From Unio delphinus (Eukaryota; Mollusca; Bivalvia; Unionida; Unionidae): a stretch of 64,000 nt of DNA. How positions within the stretch are numbered: the first letter of the stretch is position 1; each line of letters opens with the position of its first letter. The stretch is from NCBI GenBank assembly GCA_029339505.1, contig JAQISU010000022.1, positions 19,176,001 to 19,240,000 of the forward strand, given 5' to 3'. A model generated the notes under the pieces. The model was not told the DNA's origin. It ran no database searches and saw nothing but the letters and a program-made list of their open reading frames with translations. The position numbers were made by a program, and so were the translations under genes. Below are positions 28,844-43,996 of this stretch, one piece after another.

Positions 28844-29024
28844 ATATAATAATGATTTAAATATAACAGCAGAAAAGGCGCGACCTCAATGAGACGTGCG
28901 TACAAATTTTAAAAAACGACAGCAAAAAAGTAAAGTAACCCCAAGAGTATCTCTTGGACAGAAACTCCTGGTACGTTAGAGGCTTCGGTTTGACATTATT
29001 GACCTTACAATTTTCGTAGTAAGC

Positions 29025-29032
<8 letters not shown>

Positions 29033-29104
<72 letters not shown>
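29033..29104. repeat. (GA)n microsatellite
   Basis: About 36 GA units, probably intronic to the adjacent minus-strand gene; it generates a false Ser-Leu repeat ORF. Confidence 0.95.
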
Positions 29105-29107
<3 letters not shown>

Positions 29108-29108
<1 letters not shown>

Positions 29109-29277
29109 CACAGTTTTGAAGTTCCGTCTTCTTTTTGTTGCTGAGCAGACACTGGATGTTCCGTCCATGGCTTTCTGCGCGATTCACGTTTGTCTCGTCG
29201 GTTGACAAATTTGACAGACTTGTCTTCAGTATCTTTGGTCTTCTTCGACACTTTTGAACGCTTTCCTTGTCTGCAAA
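29108..29277 (-). CDS. Exon of an unrecognised host gene (downstream exon)
   Basis: On the minus strand, a TTTTGCAG acceptor ends just above about 29277. The exon then reads QGKRSKVSKKTKDTED, a basic, Lys/Arg/Ser-rich stretch, to ...EDGTSKL. A GTAAAT donor lies just before the GA repeat, so the exon 3' edge is uncertain. The phase agrees with the upstream exon at 29787-30117 (split AG|A codon). No domain recognised. Confidence 0.5.
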
Positions 29278-29786
29278 ATTGCATGATTTACAATCATAGC
29301 AAAATGTATTTAATCCGATATAGTCGTGACAACATATTTTAGAGAAGACTTTTAGTACTGAAATAGACGAATGTTTCTTAAACAAAAAAATAAACAACGA
29401 ACATTAAATTCCGAGAAATGTAGTTTCTTCAGTATCAGTCATTATTTCAACTATTCCCACAATCGGAAGACAAAACCGACTGACTGACTGATTGACTGAC
29501 ATGGCGTCCAGAAACACATTCTCGTACTTTTGTGTCATCAAAGACAATTTTGAACAAATATTGATTGGTAGCCTTAAACTGATTGAAAAATACAACTAAA
29601 TCACCTGGCATACATATGACTATTTCAAATACGGCGAGTTCATATATGTGTTACAGATTGGTTAAAACACCATAATTCAACATAAGCTAGCAAAAAGTTA
29701 GGTAAGTTGCGAGAATTTGCATCCGATTCCATTGCATATTATCTGACGACAAAATGTGTATACATGACAAATTGTATGTATATATA

Positions 29787-30117
29787 CCTGTTCTGTTCTG
29801 CTATATGTAGATGTAAGAACTTGTGGACTTTTTCAGATTGACCAATGGTCTTATCAATTACTTTGTGCCCGAGTCCTTCCGATTCTAAAACTTCTCTAAC
29901 TCTGGCTGGCATCATAAAGTCAAGATCATGGAGGGCATTGGAATGGTCTTCCTGGACATGACTGCCATGGTGACAGTTGCGTTTAGGCCCTGGTATTCCA
30001 CCAACTTTTGTCTCGGTAATGATGTAGCGGTCACTAGAAAGAACAAACTGCTTCGGAATTTTCTCCATCCGCACTGCTCTTGATTTCTTATCCGGGATCA
30101 TCTCCGTGACAGTGTAC
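29787..30117 (-). CDS. Exon of an unrecognised host gene (upstream exon)
   Basis: About 105 codons from an ATG at 30101, ending ...LHLHIAEQNR at a CAG/GTATAT donor. An AATTTTAG acceptor precedes it at about 30118, so an earlier exon exists (non-coding, or coding since the frame is open above the ATG). The sequence has no stops and balanced codon use, with features such as KVGGIPGPKRNCHHG. No homologue recognised. It lies between relic transposons, so it may be the neighbour gene of the Polinton cluster. Confidence 0.5.
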
Positions 30118-30925
30118 TAAAATTGACACAATTCCGGTAAAATAATCGCCAAATCTAGCAAGAATAATCAAGCCGCCTTCAGTTTCTGTCTAGAAATCAA
30201 TCAAAATGTGCATGAAAGTGTAACTTATTCAATAATTACACGCACGGCTTGTACGATTTATGAACTTATATTCGGTGTATAATTAGAATGTAATCTGAGA
30301 ATTAACGTAGAGAGTGACGGCTATTTTCTAATGTTTACTATAGACATGCGCTGTATCTGTCGCGCTCTCTGATCATAAATAACTAATGATCATTGTCGTT
30401 TCGTGATACGGTTTTAGAGTGATCTTGATTAACTAATAAATATTTCAAAACACTGCCGTACAAAAACGTATATGTATAGAGCGCTAAACAGTCGATTTAT
30501 CGATCTAAAGAGTAGATATGTGCTTAGACTGTATGTACTGACGAAGTTAATAGTTACGGCAGCATCTCTGGCAACAGGTATCGGCGGTAAGGATGGGTGT
30601 GTGGGGAATGGGGGATGGTGGAGAGAGCTGGAGTGAGGCAACTTTCGGTCGTGGAATCGTGAGATCCTATTTATACGATAAGTTGAGCAAGGAAACTGAA
30701 AATTATTAAAGTAAAGCTAACAAACCCCTGCACATGCCCATATTTGATTGTACGATTGGCTAAATCGGTTTAGAAACATGCCAACAGAACGTAATTAAAG
30801 AAAATGGACAATCGATTCGCTTACTTTCAACACGATTTCATACTGCCCATAAAGGATGATTGAGGGGATGATAATATCGAAGTTTATGCTACCATCCATG
30901 GAGGTGCATTTCTGATGTGAAAATC
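30118..30925. other. Upstream region of the unrecognised gene
   Basis: No coding signal. Presumed intron, 5' UTR and promoter of the minus-strand gene ending at 30117. Confidence 0.4.
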
Positions 30926-30929
30926 ATGG

Positions 30930-31827
30930 ATGGCATGTAACAAGCTGCAGATGAATGATGATAAAACTGAGGCCATTCTGATCACAACACAAAGATTTTC
31001 TCATTAACATCCTTTACCTCAAACAATAAATATCAGCAACACCAACATTAAATTCACACAGTCAGTAAGAAACCTAGGTGTTACTATAGACAGTACTCTC
31101 ACATGCCATGAACATATGCAAGGCTGCATATCTTGAACTGAGACGCATCAGTTCCATTCATAATTATCTTTCAGTTGATGCCACTAAAACACTTGTGTGT
31201 TCATTAGTCCTTTCAAGATTGGACTATTGTAACTCAATTCTGTCTGGTTCGTTACAATATCTACTCCAGAAACTTCAAAAAGTTCAAAACACAGCTGCAC
31301 GGATAATTTTTAGACTACCTCGATCAGAGCACACTTCACCACTGCTCTGTACCCTACACTGGCTATCCATTCGATACAGAATCAAACACAAACTTTGTTC
31401 TCTGTGCTACGTTTCACTGAAAGACTCCAGTCGAACATATCTATCCGGCCACACCCATGTGTATTCACCTGCAAGATACTTACGTTCCTCTTCTGACAAT
31501 CGTATACTCATTGTTCCCACTATGAAAACGAAGTCATATGGACAACGTTCTTTTGCATACCAGGGCATGACGATGTGGAACGAATTACCAATTGAAATTA
31601 GACACAAAGACACAGTGGTCCCTTTTAAGAGTGCTCTTAAACTTTTTCGACTGCAGGAACAAACTTAGAGACCTAATAATGTGTTGTATCTTATATGTTT
31701 TCAGAATGTTTTTTTTATGTTTTCCAATTTCATGGTTTTTGCTTTTTGTTTTCCTGTGGTGTAGTTATATAATTATAGACGTTGTTAATCGCTTAGATCT
31801 TCTAAAGATTAGGCGCTATACAAAGTC

Positions 31828-31881
<54 letters not shown>
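30930..31881 (+). pseudogene. CR1-like LINE 3' end with (ATT)n tail
   Basis: From about 30940 the plus strand reads KLQMNDDKTEAIL and NLGVTIDSTLTC. A 186-codon frame follows with SRLDYCNSILSG, LQKVQNTAARIIFRLPRS and YQGMTMWNELPIEIRH, the C-terminal part of a CR1/Jockey-group reverse transcriptase. The 3' end reads GGCGCTATACAAAG followed by about 17 ATT units (31831-31881), the tail style of CR1 elements. 5' truncated, with one early stop. Confidence 0.85.
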
Positions 31882-31882
<1 letters not shown>

Positions 31883-32094
31883 TGAAAAATTGACGTTGAT
31901 CGAAATATTGAGAAGAAATAAATGTCTTCGATCGGGGTTAGCTGACTTTTGTGTGACCAGTAATGGGTCCCTCAGGAGAGCGGTAGGCCGATTTAACTGA
32001 GAGAAAATAAGACTCCTCCAAGTTTACCCTAAGATTCAGACACTGAAAAATGCTAACACTTAGTAAACTTATTCATGATTCGCTACACATTTCA

Positions 32095-34193
<2,099 letters not shown>

Positions 34194-34271
<78 letters not shown>
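34194..34271. repeat. (TA)n microsatellite
   Basis: About 38 TA units. Confidence 0.95.
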
Positions 34272-34272
<1 letters not shown>

Positions 34273-34615
34273 TACACTTTTTAATGACTCTACAACGATA
34301 CAACTCTTATAACACTTTCTAATTACTATAATTACTATACATAGACACAGTTCGCAGTACAATTTCTAATTACTCTACATATATACTTCTCTCAGTACAC
34401 TTTTTAATTACCCATTATAGATACAACTATCAGTACAATTTCTAATTACTCTACATTTATACTTCTCTCAGTACACTTTTTAATTACCCATTATAGATAC
34501 AACTATCAGTACAATTTCTAATTACTCTACATTTATACTTCTCTCAGTACACTTTTTAATTACCCATTATAGGTACAGCTATCAGTACAATTTCTAATTA
34601 CTCTATAGATATACA
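34272..34615. repeat. 76-bp tandem repeat (two related ~38 bp halves)
   Basis: Units combine CAGTACACTTTTTAATTACCC and CAGTACAATTTCTAATTACTC halves. Nearly three clean 76 bp copies lie at 34386-34612, with degraded copies on the left extending across the TA repeat to ~34140. Confidence 0.85.
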
Positions 34616-35279
34616 ATTCAGTTTTTTACTTACAGTTGGGTTCATGCTTTAGCCCTTTTACAAACTTAACGGGGTTTGCAAGTTAACTTTTGACCAGCAT
34701 TGTGGTCATTTATTTTGTTGATGAGATTATATCTGAACACAGCAGTAAATAATTCCATGGACTTAAAAGAGTACTCAATAATTTTTTTTACCACAGCCTT
34801 GTTGGAATCCTAAAACACATCACCATTAATTGTATTCATTGTAATTACAAAGTGATTACTGAACTTTTGGACTAAATCACTATTTAAATAAATGTATTCA
34901 ACAGCATTCTGGACTATATCATTGTTATACATCATGATTGTTGGGACATCAAAATATTCAAGGCACACGTTACATCGGCACATTCAGCATTTGATTTATT
35001 TTGGAACGTTCTATAATGTATGACTTGCTATATAACTGAGGATTGTGTGGAATTTTATTCACAATAATATACGTTCCTCTTCAACATTCACTTCATCACT
35101 AAAAAGAAATCATTTTCTTTGTTCATGTTGCAAAACTACGTCTGCTTATTTCTGTTACTAGGTTTAAGACATTATATTTGTAACAGAAGTACTGTTGGGA
35201 TTGCAATAAACTGTTGATGTGTGTAAGTTTATATGCAGATGCCAACAATTTTTTTTTTTTACAACAGTTCACTTAGGTA

Positions 35280-35525
35280 AGGGGGCGGGGGGTACATGGT
35301 GCAAAGAAGTAAAAAAAAAACTCGTCTTTACTTATCACTACCATATCTCCTATTCGCGTTGTTTGTGTCTCGGGCTTGGCCATTGTGTGTATGTGAGCGT
35401 GCCAGGAGCGTTCTGTGGGTCAGTGGTTCATATTGGAGTTTTCACAGATTCTTCCTCCATCAGCGATACTGGCCACGATGTATAGCCTATCCTGTGTTGA
35501 AAATGGCAATAAAACCCAATAAAGC
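35280..35525 (+). mobile_element. Degraded copy of the tRNA-derived SINE
   Basis: The body is recognisable (GGTCAGTGGTTC, TTCTTCCTCCATCAGCGATACTGG, ATGTATAGCCTATC, AAAATGGCAATAAAACCC). The head is largely lost. Confidence 0.6.
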
Positions 35526-35697
35526 GTCATTGATATGAGCAAATGAGGTAGGGTGGGGTTTCAAGAAAAGAAAAGTAAAACCTAGACATACTTACTCAAG
35601 ACGCACGTGCACTTTTCCAACAAAGTCATACCAGCTTTTACATGTTAGTATACAGTTTTATTGCTTCGGAATTTTCTGAGAGCATGAACATCATCAT

Positions 35698-35698
<1 letters not shown>

Positions 35699-35767
<69 letters not shown>

Positions 35768-35768
35768 G

Positions 35769-35864
<96 letters not shown>
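35699..35864. repeat. (CT)n and (TA)n compound microsatellite
   Basis: About 32 CT units, then TGTATGTAA, then about 48 TA units. Confidence 0.95.
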
Positions 35865-35867
<3 letters not shown>

Positions 35868-36290
35868 AAGGGAGATATACAAAAATGAAGGCAGGTTTGT
35901 CACAGAACACTTTTGTTTTGTCAGACCTTACAAATTGATGTCTACCTCTTGACTCACAGACATATGCACATGTGAAAGTAATATTTACGATGTTAAGCAA
36001 ACCTGTTTAAGATAATTCAAATGTAAAATCTAATGGAAGAGAAACTTGATTTGGCTTTTTTAAAATCATAAATACCTTTATTCCAGACTAAATGCTCAAG
36101 TCGTTTTCAAAATCTGGTGAAAAGTTTAGAAAAGAGGTCAAGAAAACCTATTCAGGTCATTAGCTTCTGCATACAAAATTCCATTTTTGAGAGGCATTTT
36201 AAAGTCTTAGAATATCAGTAATGATGGCCATATCACATCATTTATATCAAAATAAAAGACTCCTATTCCAGGATGCTTGTTGAATTTGGG

Positions 36291-36350
<60 letters not shown>
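36291..36350. repeat. (CT)n microsatellite
   Basis: About 29 CT units. Confidence 0.95.
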
Positions 36351-36353
<3 letters not shown>

Positions 36354-36429
36354 CATTGCAAATTGAGAAGTCATTGAAAGGTTTCACAATTTTTTAGTAA
36401 TGGCACCCATATTTTATTGGTATGGGATT

Positions 36430-38418
36430 CGTAAACTTTGGGTGGTGGCTCATCAAGCAGAAGGAAAACTCAGATTCCAAACTTCCGCTGCCTTCCGACT
36501 ATACCCACTCACGGGAAAGGCAAAGGAAGTAAACCTGACAGAAAAAGCATGAGATGGGAGTTCCTAAAATGGTCTGACATTGACTTCAACTTCATTCCGG
36601 CAACTCCTGCGACACCGTTGGTGCCAAGCTTTATTGTCTTTCGCCAAACCCTTGGATTCACCAGCTGCGTGGAGGGGGCATTTGCTGTACGGGCAACAGC
36701 CGATCCATATCACCATGCACAGGCTTCATAGTTCCAACGGAGAGGACACTACAGCGTTGTCTTAAGGAGTCGGCACAGTTTACCCAGTCGGTAAGGTGCT
36801 GACCCGCTGCTTCACTGTGTGCATGGAGAAAAAGAGAACCAGCTCGATAAGTGGGCTACAAACTCTGCACCAGGCAAGACTCAAAAAAGAAATAAGAAGA
36901 CTCCAGCTCTTCTTTTCGCAAGCTGAAACATCAGGACCATGTGTCCTAAATTCACCGCTTGGCTTCAGCAGATCGACGACGCAGGAAATACTGTCGTCAT
37001 TGACAGAGAACTCTACTGACTAAACGCTGACATTACCTGTCTTCAGGAGACCCGACTGACCGACAGCGGCACCATCAGGTAAGCCAACTACACCTTCATT
37101 AGGCAAGAGATTCCCTCGGATGAACTTAGGCTACACGGTGTCGGCTTCGCTGTAAAGAACACTCTAGTCGCCTTCATTGAGCCTCCATCATTAGGCACTG
37201 AGAAGATCATTGCCATCCGGCTGTCAACATCCTCATGCCCAGCCAACATCTGTAACGTGTACGCTCCAATCCTCTGCTTCACCCACGAAGAGAAAGATAA
37301 GTTCTACGAGGCTCGGGATCAAGCAATATCCAGTATCCCCAACAGTGAATGCCTCTACGTACTATGCTACTTCAATGCTAGAGTGGCCGCTGGCCACGTG
37401 GCTTGGTCCACCTGTTTAGGCTCTCACGTACCAAGGTATCAAGGAGACATGCCTCCCACCAAACCTCTAAAACTTCCACCCTTAAGTCCAAGACGGGAGA
37501 AGTCATAGCTGATCAGCACTGCTCCAGACCTTGCAAGTACTCCTCTGACTCTGCTCGGACATGGACACATCCCCCAGAACATGCGGCACGCCAACATCGT
37601 CACTTTCTACAAGAACAAAGGAGACCGTAGAGACTGCAACAAATACCTGGGCATCTCCCTCATCTGCGTCGTCGGCTCTTGGCCATCTTCTTCCATGCTC
37701 CTCTAGTACACCATCAAGGACAGCAGCGAGGAAGTATACATCCATGCCAGGGCTGATGGCAAGATGTTCCGCATCGCCTTTTCTCAATGCTAAGACTAAA
37801 GTCAGAGGTTCTCATCCGTGAATTGCTCTTCGTAGACAATGCAGCCTTGAAACGGAAGATGAACTTCAGCAGCTGGTATGCCGCCTCTCGCACGCCTGTA
37901 AGGAGTTTGGACTGACCATCAGTCTGAAGAAAACGAACGTCATAGTACAGGACGCAGAATCCCTTCCCACCATAGCCATCGATGCGTACAACCTGGAGGT
38001 TTTTGAGAACTTCACATACCTCGGGTCCATCATCTCCAGCTTGTTTTCATTAATTCTGAGGTGAACGGAAGGATTGCCAAGGCAACAGCAGTTATAGCCA
38101 GACTGAACCAAAGGATCTGGAACAACCCCAACCTCAGTGAAAACACCAAACTGCACGTCGATCAGGCATGACTGCTCGGCCCACTCCTGTACAGTAGCTA
38201 AACATGAACCACCTATGCAAGTCACGAGATGAAACTCAACAGCTTCCACCTGAGATGTCTGCGGCGCATTCTACACATCCAGTGGTAGGACAAAATACTC
38301 AATATAAAGGTTCTTGAACGTGCCAACATAAACATGTTCTTCATTTTCAGCATGAGTTGCCTTCGCGCGCTCGGCCACGTCTATATAATCAGCCGCATTC
38401 CTAAGGACCTGCTGTGGG
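36430..38418 (+). pseudogene. RTE-like LINE remnant (endonuclease and RT)
   Basis: Locally GC-richer than its surroundings. Broken frames give an APE endonuclease (ITCLQETRLTDSG, HGVGFAVKNTLVAFIEPPS, NICNVYAPILC, YVLCYFNARVAAGH), then RT segments (NIVTFYKNKGDRRDCNKY, RELLFVDNAAL at the catalytic FADD box, KLHVDQA) and NSFHLRCLRRILHIQW...IPKDLLW. All catalytic segments carry substitutions and stops. It breaks off at ~38418 and resumes at 39045. Confidence 0.85.
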
Positions 38419-39044
38419 GGCGCTCATCAGTTATTATGCACTTTTGAGAGAGTGACATGTATGGTGAGGTTGTTTGCATTTAAAACATACACAGTGGAGC
38501 GAATGTTCGCATACGTCTATGCTACTTTTATGAAATGTGGCCGACATATCTTTCGATATTGTATTTTTGGAAATTGTAAATGATCTCAGTACACTGCGAA
38601 CTAAAATGACTGCTCCCTTTTGCTCCCAAAATCAACCTGAATTTGTCTATGGTACACTATCCATAGCATCTATTCAAAATAGGGAAAATGAAGTTTGCCA
38701 GACTAGACAATACCAGCTTTTGAAAGTGCATTGAATTAATTACCAAATATAAAATGTAAAAATAAAGTTATCGGCTCTTTCTTATACAATTTACCTCTAA
38801 GTCCTTGAAGTAAAAATGACCTTTTTTGAAAGGTACACATCTGGAGCAAGGCCAAGCTGTATACTCTATAACCCAATTACACCTATCAATCATACACCAA
38901 AATAAAGGGAATTAAAGGTTCTTTGAACTATACTTAAGATACACAAGGTCTTTTTTAAATACCCAGTATAACTAGTGAGGAAAGCCAGGCAAATTCTTTC
39001 TCTTAAAAATTCTTACCCTATGCAAAATATGAAACTGTAGAGTG
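38419..39044. other. ~625 bp interruption of the RTE-like LINE
   Basis: Non-coding, AT-rich, with no clear terminal repeats. The LINE reading resumes after it, so it is an insertion or a replaced segment. Confidence 0.5.
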
Positions 39045-39386
39045 CCTATACAGGGAGCTAGAAGATGATGCACGACTGAATGGAGGACCATGTCTATGTT
39101 ACAAAGATGCCTGCAAGAAGGACATGAAGACGGCCAACATCAACGTTAACGACTAGGAGAGCTTTGCTAATCATAACTCCACCTGGAGCCTAGCTGTCAA
39201 ACAGGGCGTTCAGAGAGCCAAAGAAGCGAGAAACACAAACCTCGCTGCAAAGTTAGCCAGGAAGAAAGCAAAGCAACAGCCTCAACAAACATCAATGTTC
39301 ACCTGCAGCAAGTGCAACTGAGACCATCACTCTGGGGTTGGACTCTTCAGCCACTCACAAAGGTGCATATACTAAACCCAACCAGA
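39045..39386 (+). pseudogene. RTE-like LINE remnant, C-terminal end
   Basis: Reads ELEDDARLNGG, CYKDACKKDMK, a Lys/Ala-rich helix and a zinc-finger-like end (MFTCSKCN, stop, HHSGVGLFSHSQRC), typical of the C-terminus of this LINE group. Continues the element ending at 38418. Confidence 0.75.
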
Positions 39387-39396
39387 AACTACACCA

Positions 39397-39397
39397 T

Positions 39398-39452
<55 letters not shown>
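39397..39452. repeat. (GA)n microsatellite
   Basis: About 28 GA units directly after the LINE end. Confidence 0.95.
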
Positions 39453-39460
<8 letters not shown>

Positions 39461-41976
39461 CTAAAAAACCTTAAAGGCCATTTTTAGTCATATCACTACA
39501 ATGTCTGTGGCATGATGCACTGGGACATCATGCCACAGACATTTAGCTTCATGTTCCACCCAGTCGCATTACCTGACACCAAATCACCTAGTCCTAATGC
39601 TAACATCTTAATGCTGAGTGTCTAATGAGGAAGCTGCCTGTAACATTTTTACAAGTCTTTGGTACGACTCACGCATGTTTCTAACCTGCACACTTCTGCA
39701 TCCCCGCAAAAGCAAAGTTGCACTTTTTATGCCTATAATGATGAAAGAATGTATATAAGGTTAATGGACCTCATTAAGTCATCATTTCTTAATACTGCAC
39801 TAAAAACGATTTCAATTACCGGTATAACTTTTTTTTATGGGAGCCTGTGTGAATTCTGTTTCTGGTATTAATGATCAAATTGACTAGATAATATAAGACT
39901 TCTTTCTATCTTTCATCTCCCTATTTTAAGTAAAAACAGACACAGAAGTCAATGTTTTACTTTGAATGCAGTACATTGAAAGAAAATGGATGGGGTTAAT
40001 TTGGTAATATTGTGAAATCGATGCAAGCCAAACTGAACTTCTCTTTTTGTCCCTATTTAAGCAAAATGACAGGCTTTAAGGTAATTATTTTGTCTGGATC
40101 AACTCCTAGCATGAACCCTGTAAATATTAAGATTCTCTGAAATATCTGCATTGTTAAAAGTTTCCCAAACTACTTGTTTCACAGTGAAAATTCCCAATTG
40201 TAGGACAGTGCACCAAAATCAACCCCACTTAAAATTTTATAAATATCACAATAACTTGGACTGAAAGCAAATGGCATAAAAAAAGGGTGAAAAAAATAAA
40301 CAATTTCTCAACATAAAACTTTATAAACAATATATCAAGTAAAGAAAGTACTTTATTCTTTTTATACGATTCTTGGCACATTATTACATGATTGATGCAT
40401 TAAAAAGTATTTATTTAAATATTGAAATAAAATATGCAACTGTACAAATAAAAATATCACATCACCCTAAATTAAAGAACCTGCAATTTTAGCTTATAAT
40501 TGAAATTCTAGCAAAAATAATTCTGTACAGCTTTTTCTGCTCATGTTTTGAATTACATGAAACAGCACAAAATCAGAAAGATTTTTGTTTTAATCATTAT
40601 ATCAGAAATTACAAAATTTCCACTTTACTAAAATGAGCACCAGACTTTGAAGCAATTTGACTGACCATATTTAGTTTATCAGTTTATACATTTTATTAGC
40701 CGACCAAGTGTAAATTCTTGGCAGCCAAATTTTCGTTGCAGTTCATTTACTTGGCTAAATAGATGTATCATTCAAATTCTTCAAACTATCAGCACCAATC
40801 ATTGTCTGTTATAGTGAGAATTTCTTACAGGACTATGAAGATACAAGTCTTCCTGCGATACAAAACTCAGCCTAACTGACATCCTTCCGATTCTGTATTC
40901 AGGAAGCTATACAGTATAACTGTGTTTGAGGGCATATAACATGGATCAACGGATATCAATGAAGACCCAGCAGGTCAAGATGCATGCTCTACACTTGAAA
41001 TTAATTGCAATTTAAAAGATGTGAACCCTGGACAACCCACCCATTATGTCCGGAAAATTCCAAATTATTCTGCAGTTTTATTCAGCTAAATATGGTGGAA
41101 AACTGACTAGAGTTTTAGAACTGCACAACATAAGTTGATACCATGACCTCAATCTGATTCTGCAAACAACTTGCAACTTTCATTTACAGAAATGTAAAGA
41201 GGATTCAAATTCAAATCTACTTTATTAGAAGGTGTGTTGTTTATAACAAAGAGAAACTTGTTAAGGAAACTATTGGGACCATAAAAAGCTGCCCCTAATA
41301 AACAAATATGTTCTTTATTTGGAAATTAAAAATTATAATACAATAAGAAAGGTGGAAGATAAAAAGAGTTCCTTAATAGGCAGGTGTCTATTATTGCAAA
41401 AGTCCACTAACGGAGTTCACAATAATACATGTTAACAAGCTGACAGTGTTTGGGACCCCTGGCAACAATCAAGTTAGAAATCATAAATTGATGAATGAAC
41501 TGATTCAGTTTTGTGCATTTATTACATCCTTGGTGCTTTCTGTATTTTTAAATCAGTAGCAGGTGTACAAACAAGTGGGAGGATGTGTAAATTCTATTAC
41601 TGGGATTTCTGTAATTACACAAATAGTGAAAAACCTAAGATATATTAGTTCATCTTTTGATACACTAAGTTATTAATTAGTGTCCCTCTATTGCAAACTG
41701 ATACTGATAAACATTCAAACCGGTTATTCAATGTTTCAGGTAGTTGCCAGGGCCAACCAACCTATCATGTTCGATTAAGAACCAACTATCTCTGATAGTG
41801 GCAAAATTCAGACTGAAAATAGGTTAAGCAGCCTTCTTTTAAAGCGGAGCTGTGGCATTAAAAGGGAGTGTCAGTGTTGAAGGAAGCTAAGTATGGAAAT
41901 GTACCTTGATTTCTTACCTGCACACCTTTCAATGTACGAAATATATACTCTATTTTAAGTGGAGTCAAACTGCAAA
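39453..41976. other. Non-coding stretch downstream of the EVI5-like gene
   Basis: No coding signal apart from chance ORFs. Contains one perfect 18 bp hairpin (39500-39543). Confidence 0.5.
39500..39543. repeat. Perfect 18 bp hairpin
   Basis: AATGTCTGTGGCATGATG, 8 nt loop, then its exact complement. Isolated in non-coding DNA just past the LINE. Confidence 0.85.
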
Positions 41977-42118
41977 CATAGACCCTGATTTTTCGTTGCT
42001 TAATGTGCTGGCAGATCAGATCTACCTGTTTTGCTCTACTCATTATTCCAAACAAACAGCAAAAACCCTGATCTGCCAGTGGATTATGCATCAACAGATC
42101 CAGGTCTTTGCAGTTTGC
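41977..42118. repeat. Two copies of a dispersed ~50 bp hairpin repeat
   Basis: CATAGACCCTGAT...GGCAGATCAGATCTAC (41977-42023) and ACCCTGATCTGCCAG...ACAGATCCAGGTCT (42061-42110). Each folds on itself; the family recurs at 46.0 and 60.3-61.4 kb. Confidence 0.6.
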
Positions 42119-43472
42119 AGGTGTACTCAACTTACCAGTAACTATATATGGTTATACATGCATTTCAACATATAACCAAAACAGCAATGGATTGAATTCT
42201 GGTGAACAGATTAGAAACAGTTCTTAGCTACTGACGTACAAATCTGTGACATACATATACATGTATTCATTTTAATGATGTAAAAGTGTATTGTACTGAT
42301 GTATGCACCATTACATTCCATACTAAAAAATATTGCATCATTATTTCAAAACAAATACATGGATAACACTGTAATATCTATATTTGTTTTGTTAATTAAA
42401 TAATATACAGCAATTCTTCTGACACAAACACCAAGGGCCTGAGGATATTTAACATTTGCAGAAACAGAAAGAATGTAATGTACGGAGTCTCGAAAACAAC
42501 TCATTTAAATCAATTGTACATTCTATGGGAATTATAATATCAATGATGTTGTACACTGATATACATACAGTGTATTCAGTTGCTCAGGTCACGTCAACAA
42601 TTAATAAAAAATGTCTGACTTCTTGATTTAGATGTGTAAGAACATGAAATTATACAATGATTCCATCAATCATTTTTTTGCACAATTCCTGAATAAAGAG
42701 TTGGAAATGTTTATTTATCTTCAAAGACTCTCAAATCAGTGTAGGGTTTATAAATACAAAACTTAGTAATCGACTCAAGATTGTAAATAAATTATGATGC
42801 CTTCATTCATATTGCATGTGCCGAGAAATGGTTAAGAACATAATAATGTTTCCTTCCGAAACTTCTCCTTTTAATGATTTGACTCTCAGAAATCTAGATC
42901 CGATCTGGATTTCTATACGATTATGTGATGTCATTAACCTTACCAATAATACTGAATGTCTAAATCAAACATTCACAGACTGCCATTATTCAGCAATGCT
43001 TATTTATCTAAGGATGCTGCAATCATCAGTGTGGTAGACTAAGCACATGTGACCACGTACATGCAATGTCTTCAAAAACAACCATGACTGGTGGGAACAG
43101 AACATAGGAAAGATTCCAGTGCATTGTATAAACATGCACCAAATAAAACGAAATAAAACACATCCTGACAACCCACATGGTGGCAGGTAAAGCCCCTGGA
43201 TCACCTGCTGCTGGTGACAACAATCATACAAGCCAGATTTATTCAACTTCACTTACATCTTGATATGTGACCCTCTAGCTGATATTAAAGGACATTTCCA
43301 TAACCAGCTAGTACATCTGAAAACTTTAAGAACCAAATCGAACCTGAAAAGGTAAATTTTAATCCATATTCTTGTACAGAATAAGCTTCCCTCTAATTTA
43401 AAACCTAGCTATACCATTGTACATCAAATTCTGCGTCTCTAAAATCAAAGGTTTAATTCCTGTTGCAACCAT

Positions 43473-43730
43473 GATTTTGCCTTGTATATACTTATTGGTT
43501 TCTCTGATCCTGCATGATCTTGCCTTGTATACACTTATTGGTTTCTCTGATCCTGCATCATCTTGCCCTGTATACACTTATTGGCTTCTCTGATCCTGCA
43601 TCATCTTGGCTTGTATACATTTATTGCTTTCTCTGATCCTGCATCATCTTGCCCTGTATACACTTATTGCTTTCTCTGATCCTGCATGATCTTGTCTTGT
43701 ATACATTTATTGGTTTCTCTGATCCTGCAT
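43473..43730. repeat. 43-bp minisatellite, 6 copies
   Basis: The unit contains CTTGTATACACTTATTGG and TTTCTCTGATCCTGCAT, with a few substitutions between copies. Confidence 0.95.
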
Positions 43731-43812
43731 CATCTCAAGACCACTCTCTTGCATCTTCGCTAACTAGTTCAAGGTTTCTGAGGCACATTGAATCAATGCT
43801 AATAAATGAAAT

Positions 43813-43996
43813 CATGCACTCTGAATGACCAATATGGTAATGTGTATTAGTCTTTATACATGCACTCTGAATGACCAATATGGTAATGTGTATTAGTCTT
43901 TATACATGCACTCTGAATGACCAATATGGTAATGTGTATTAGTCTTTATACATGCACTCTGAATGACCAATATGGTAATGTGTATTAGTCTTTATA
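43813..43996. repeat. 46-bp minisatellite, 4 copies
   Basis: The unit starts CATGCACTCTGAATGACCAA; the four copies are essentially identical, so the expansion is recent. Confidence 0.95.

Noticed and set aside
29005..29104. Ser-Leu repeat protein extension of the host exon
   Set aside because: It is the GA microsatellite read in frame; a GTAAAT donor lies just before it.
35642..36000. Repetitive ORFs on both strands (YI and RE repeats)
   Set aside because: Read through CT and TA microsatellites.
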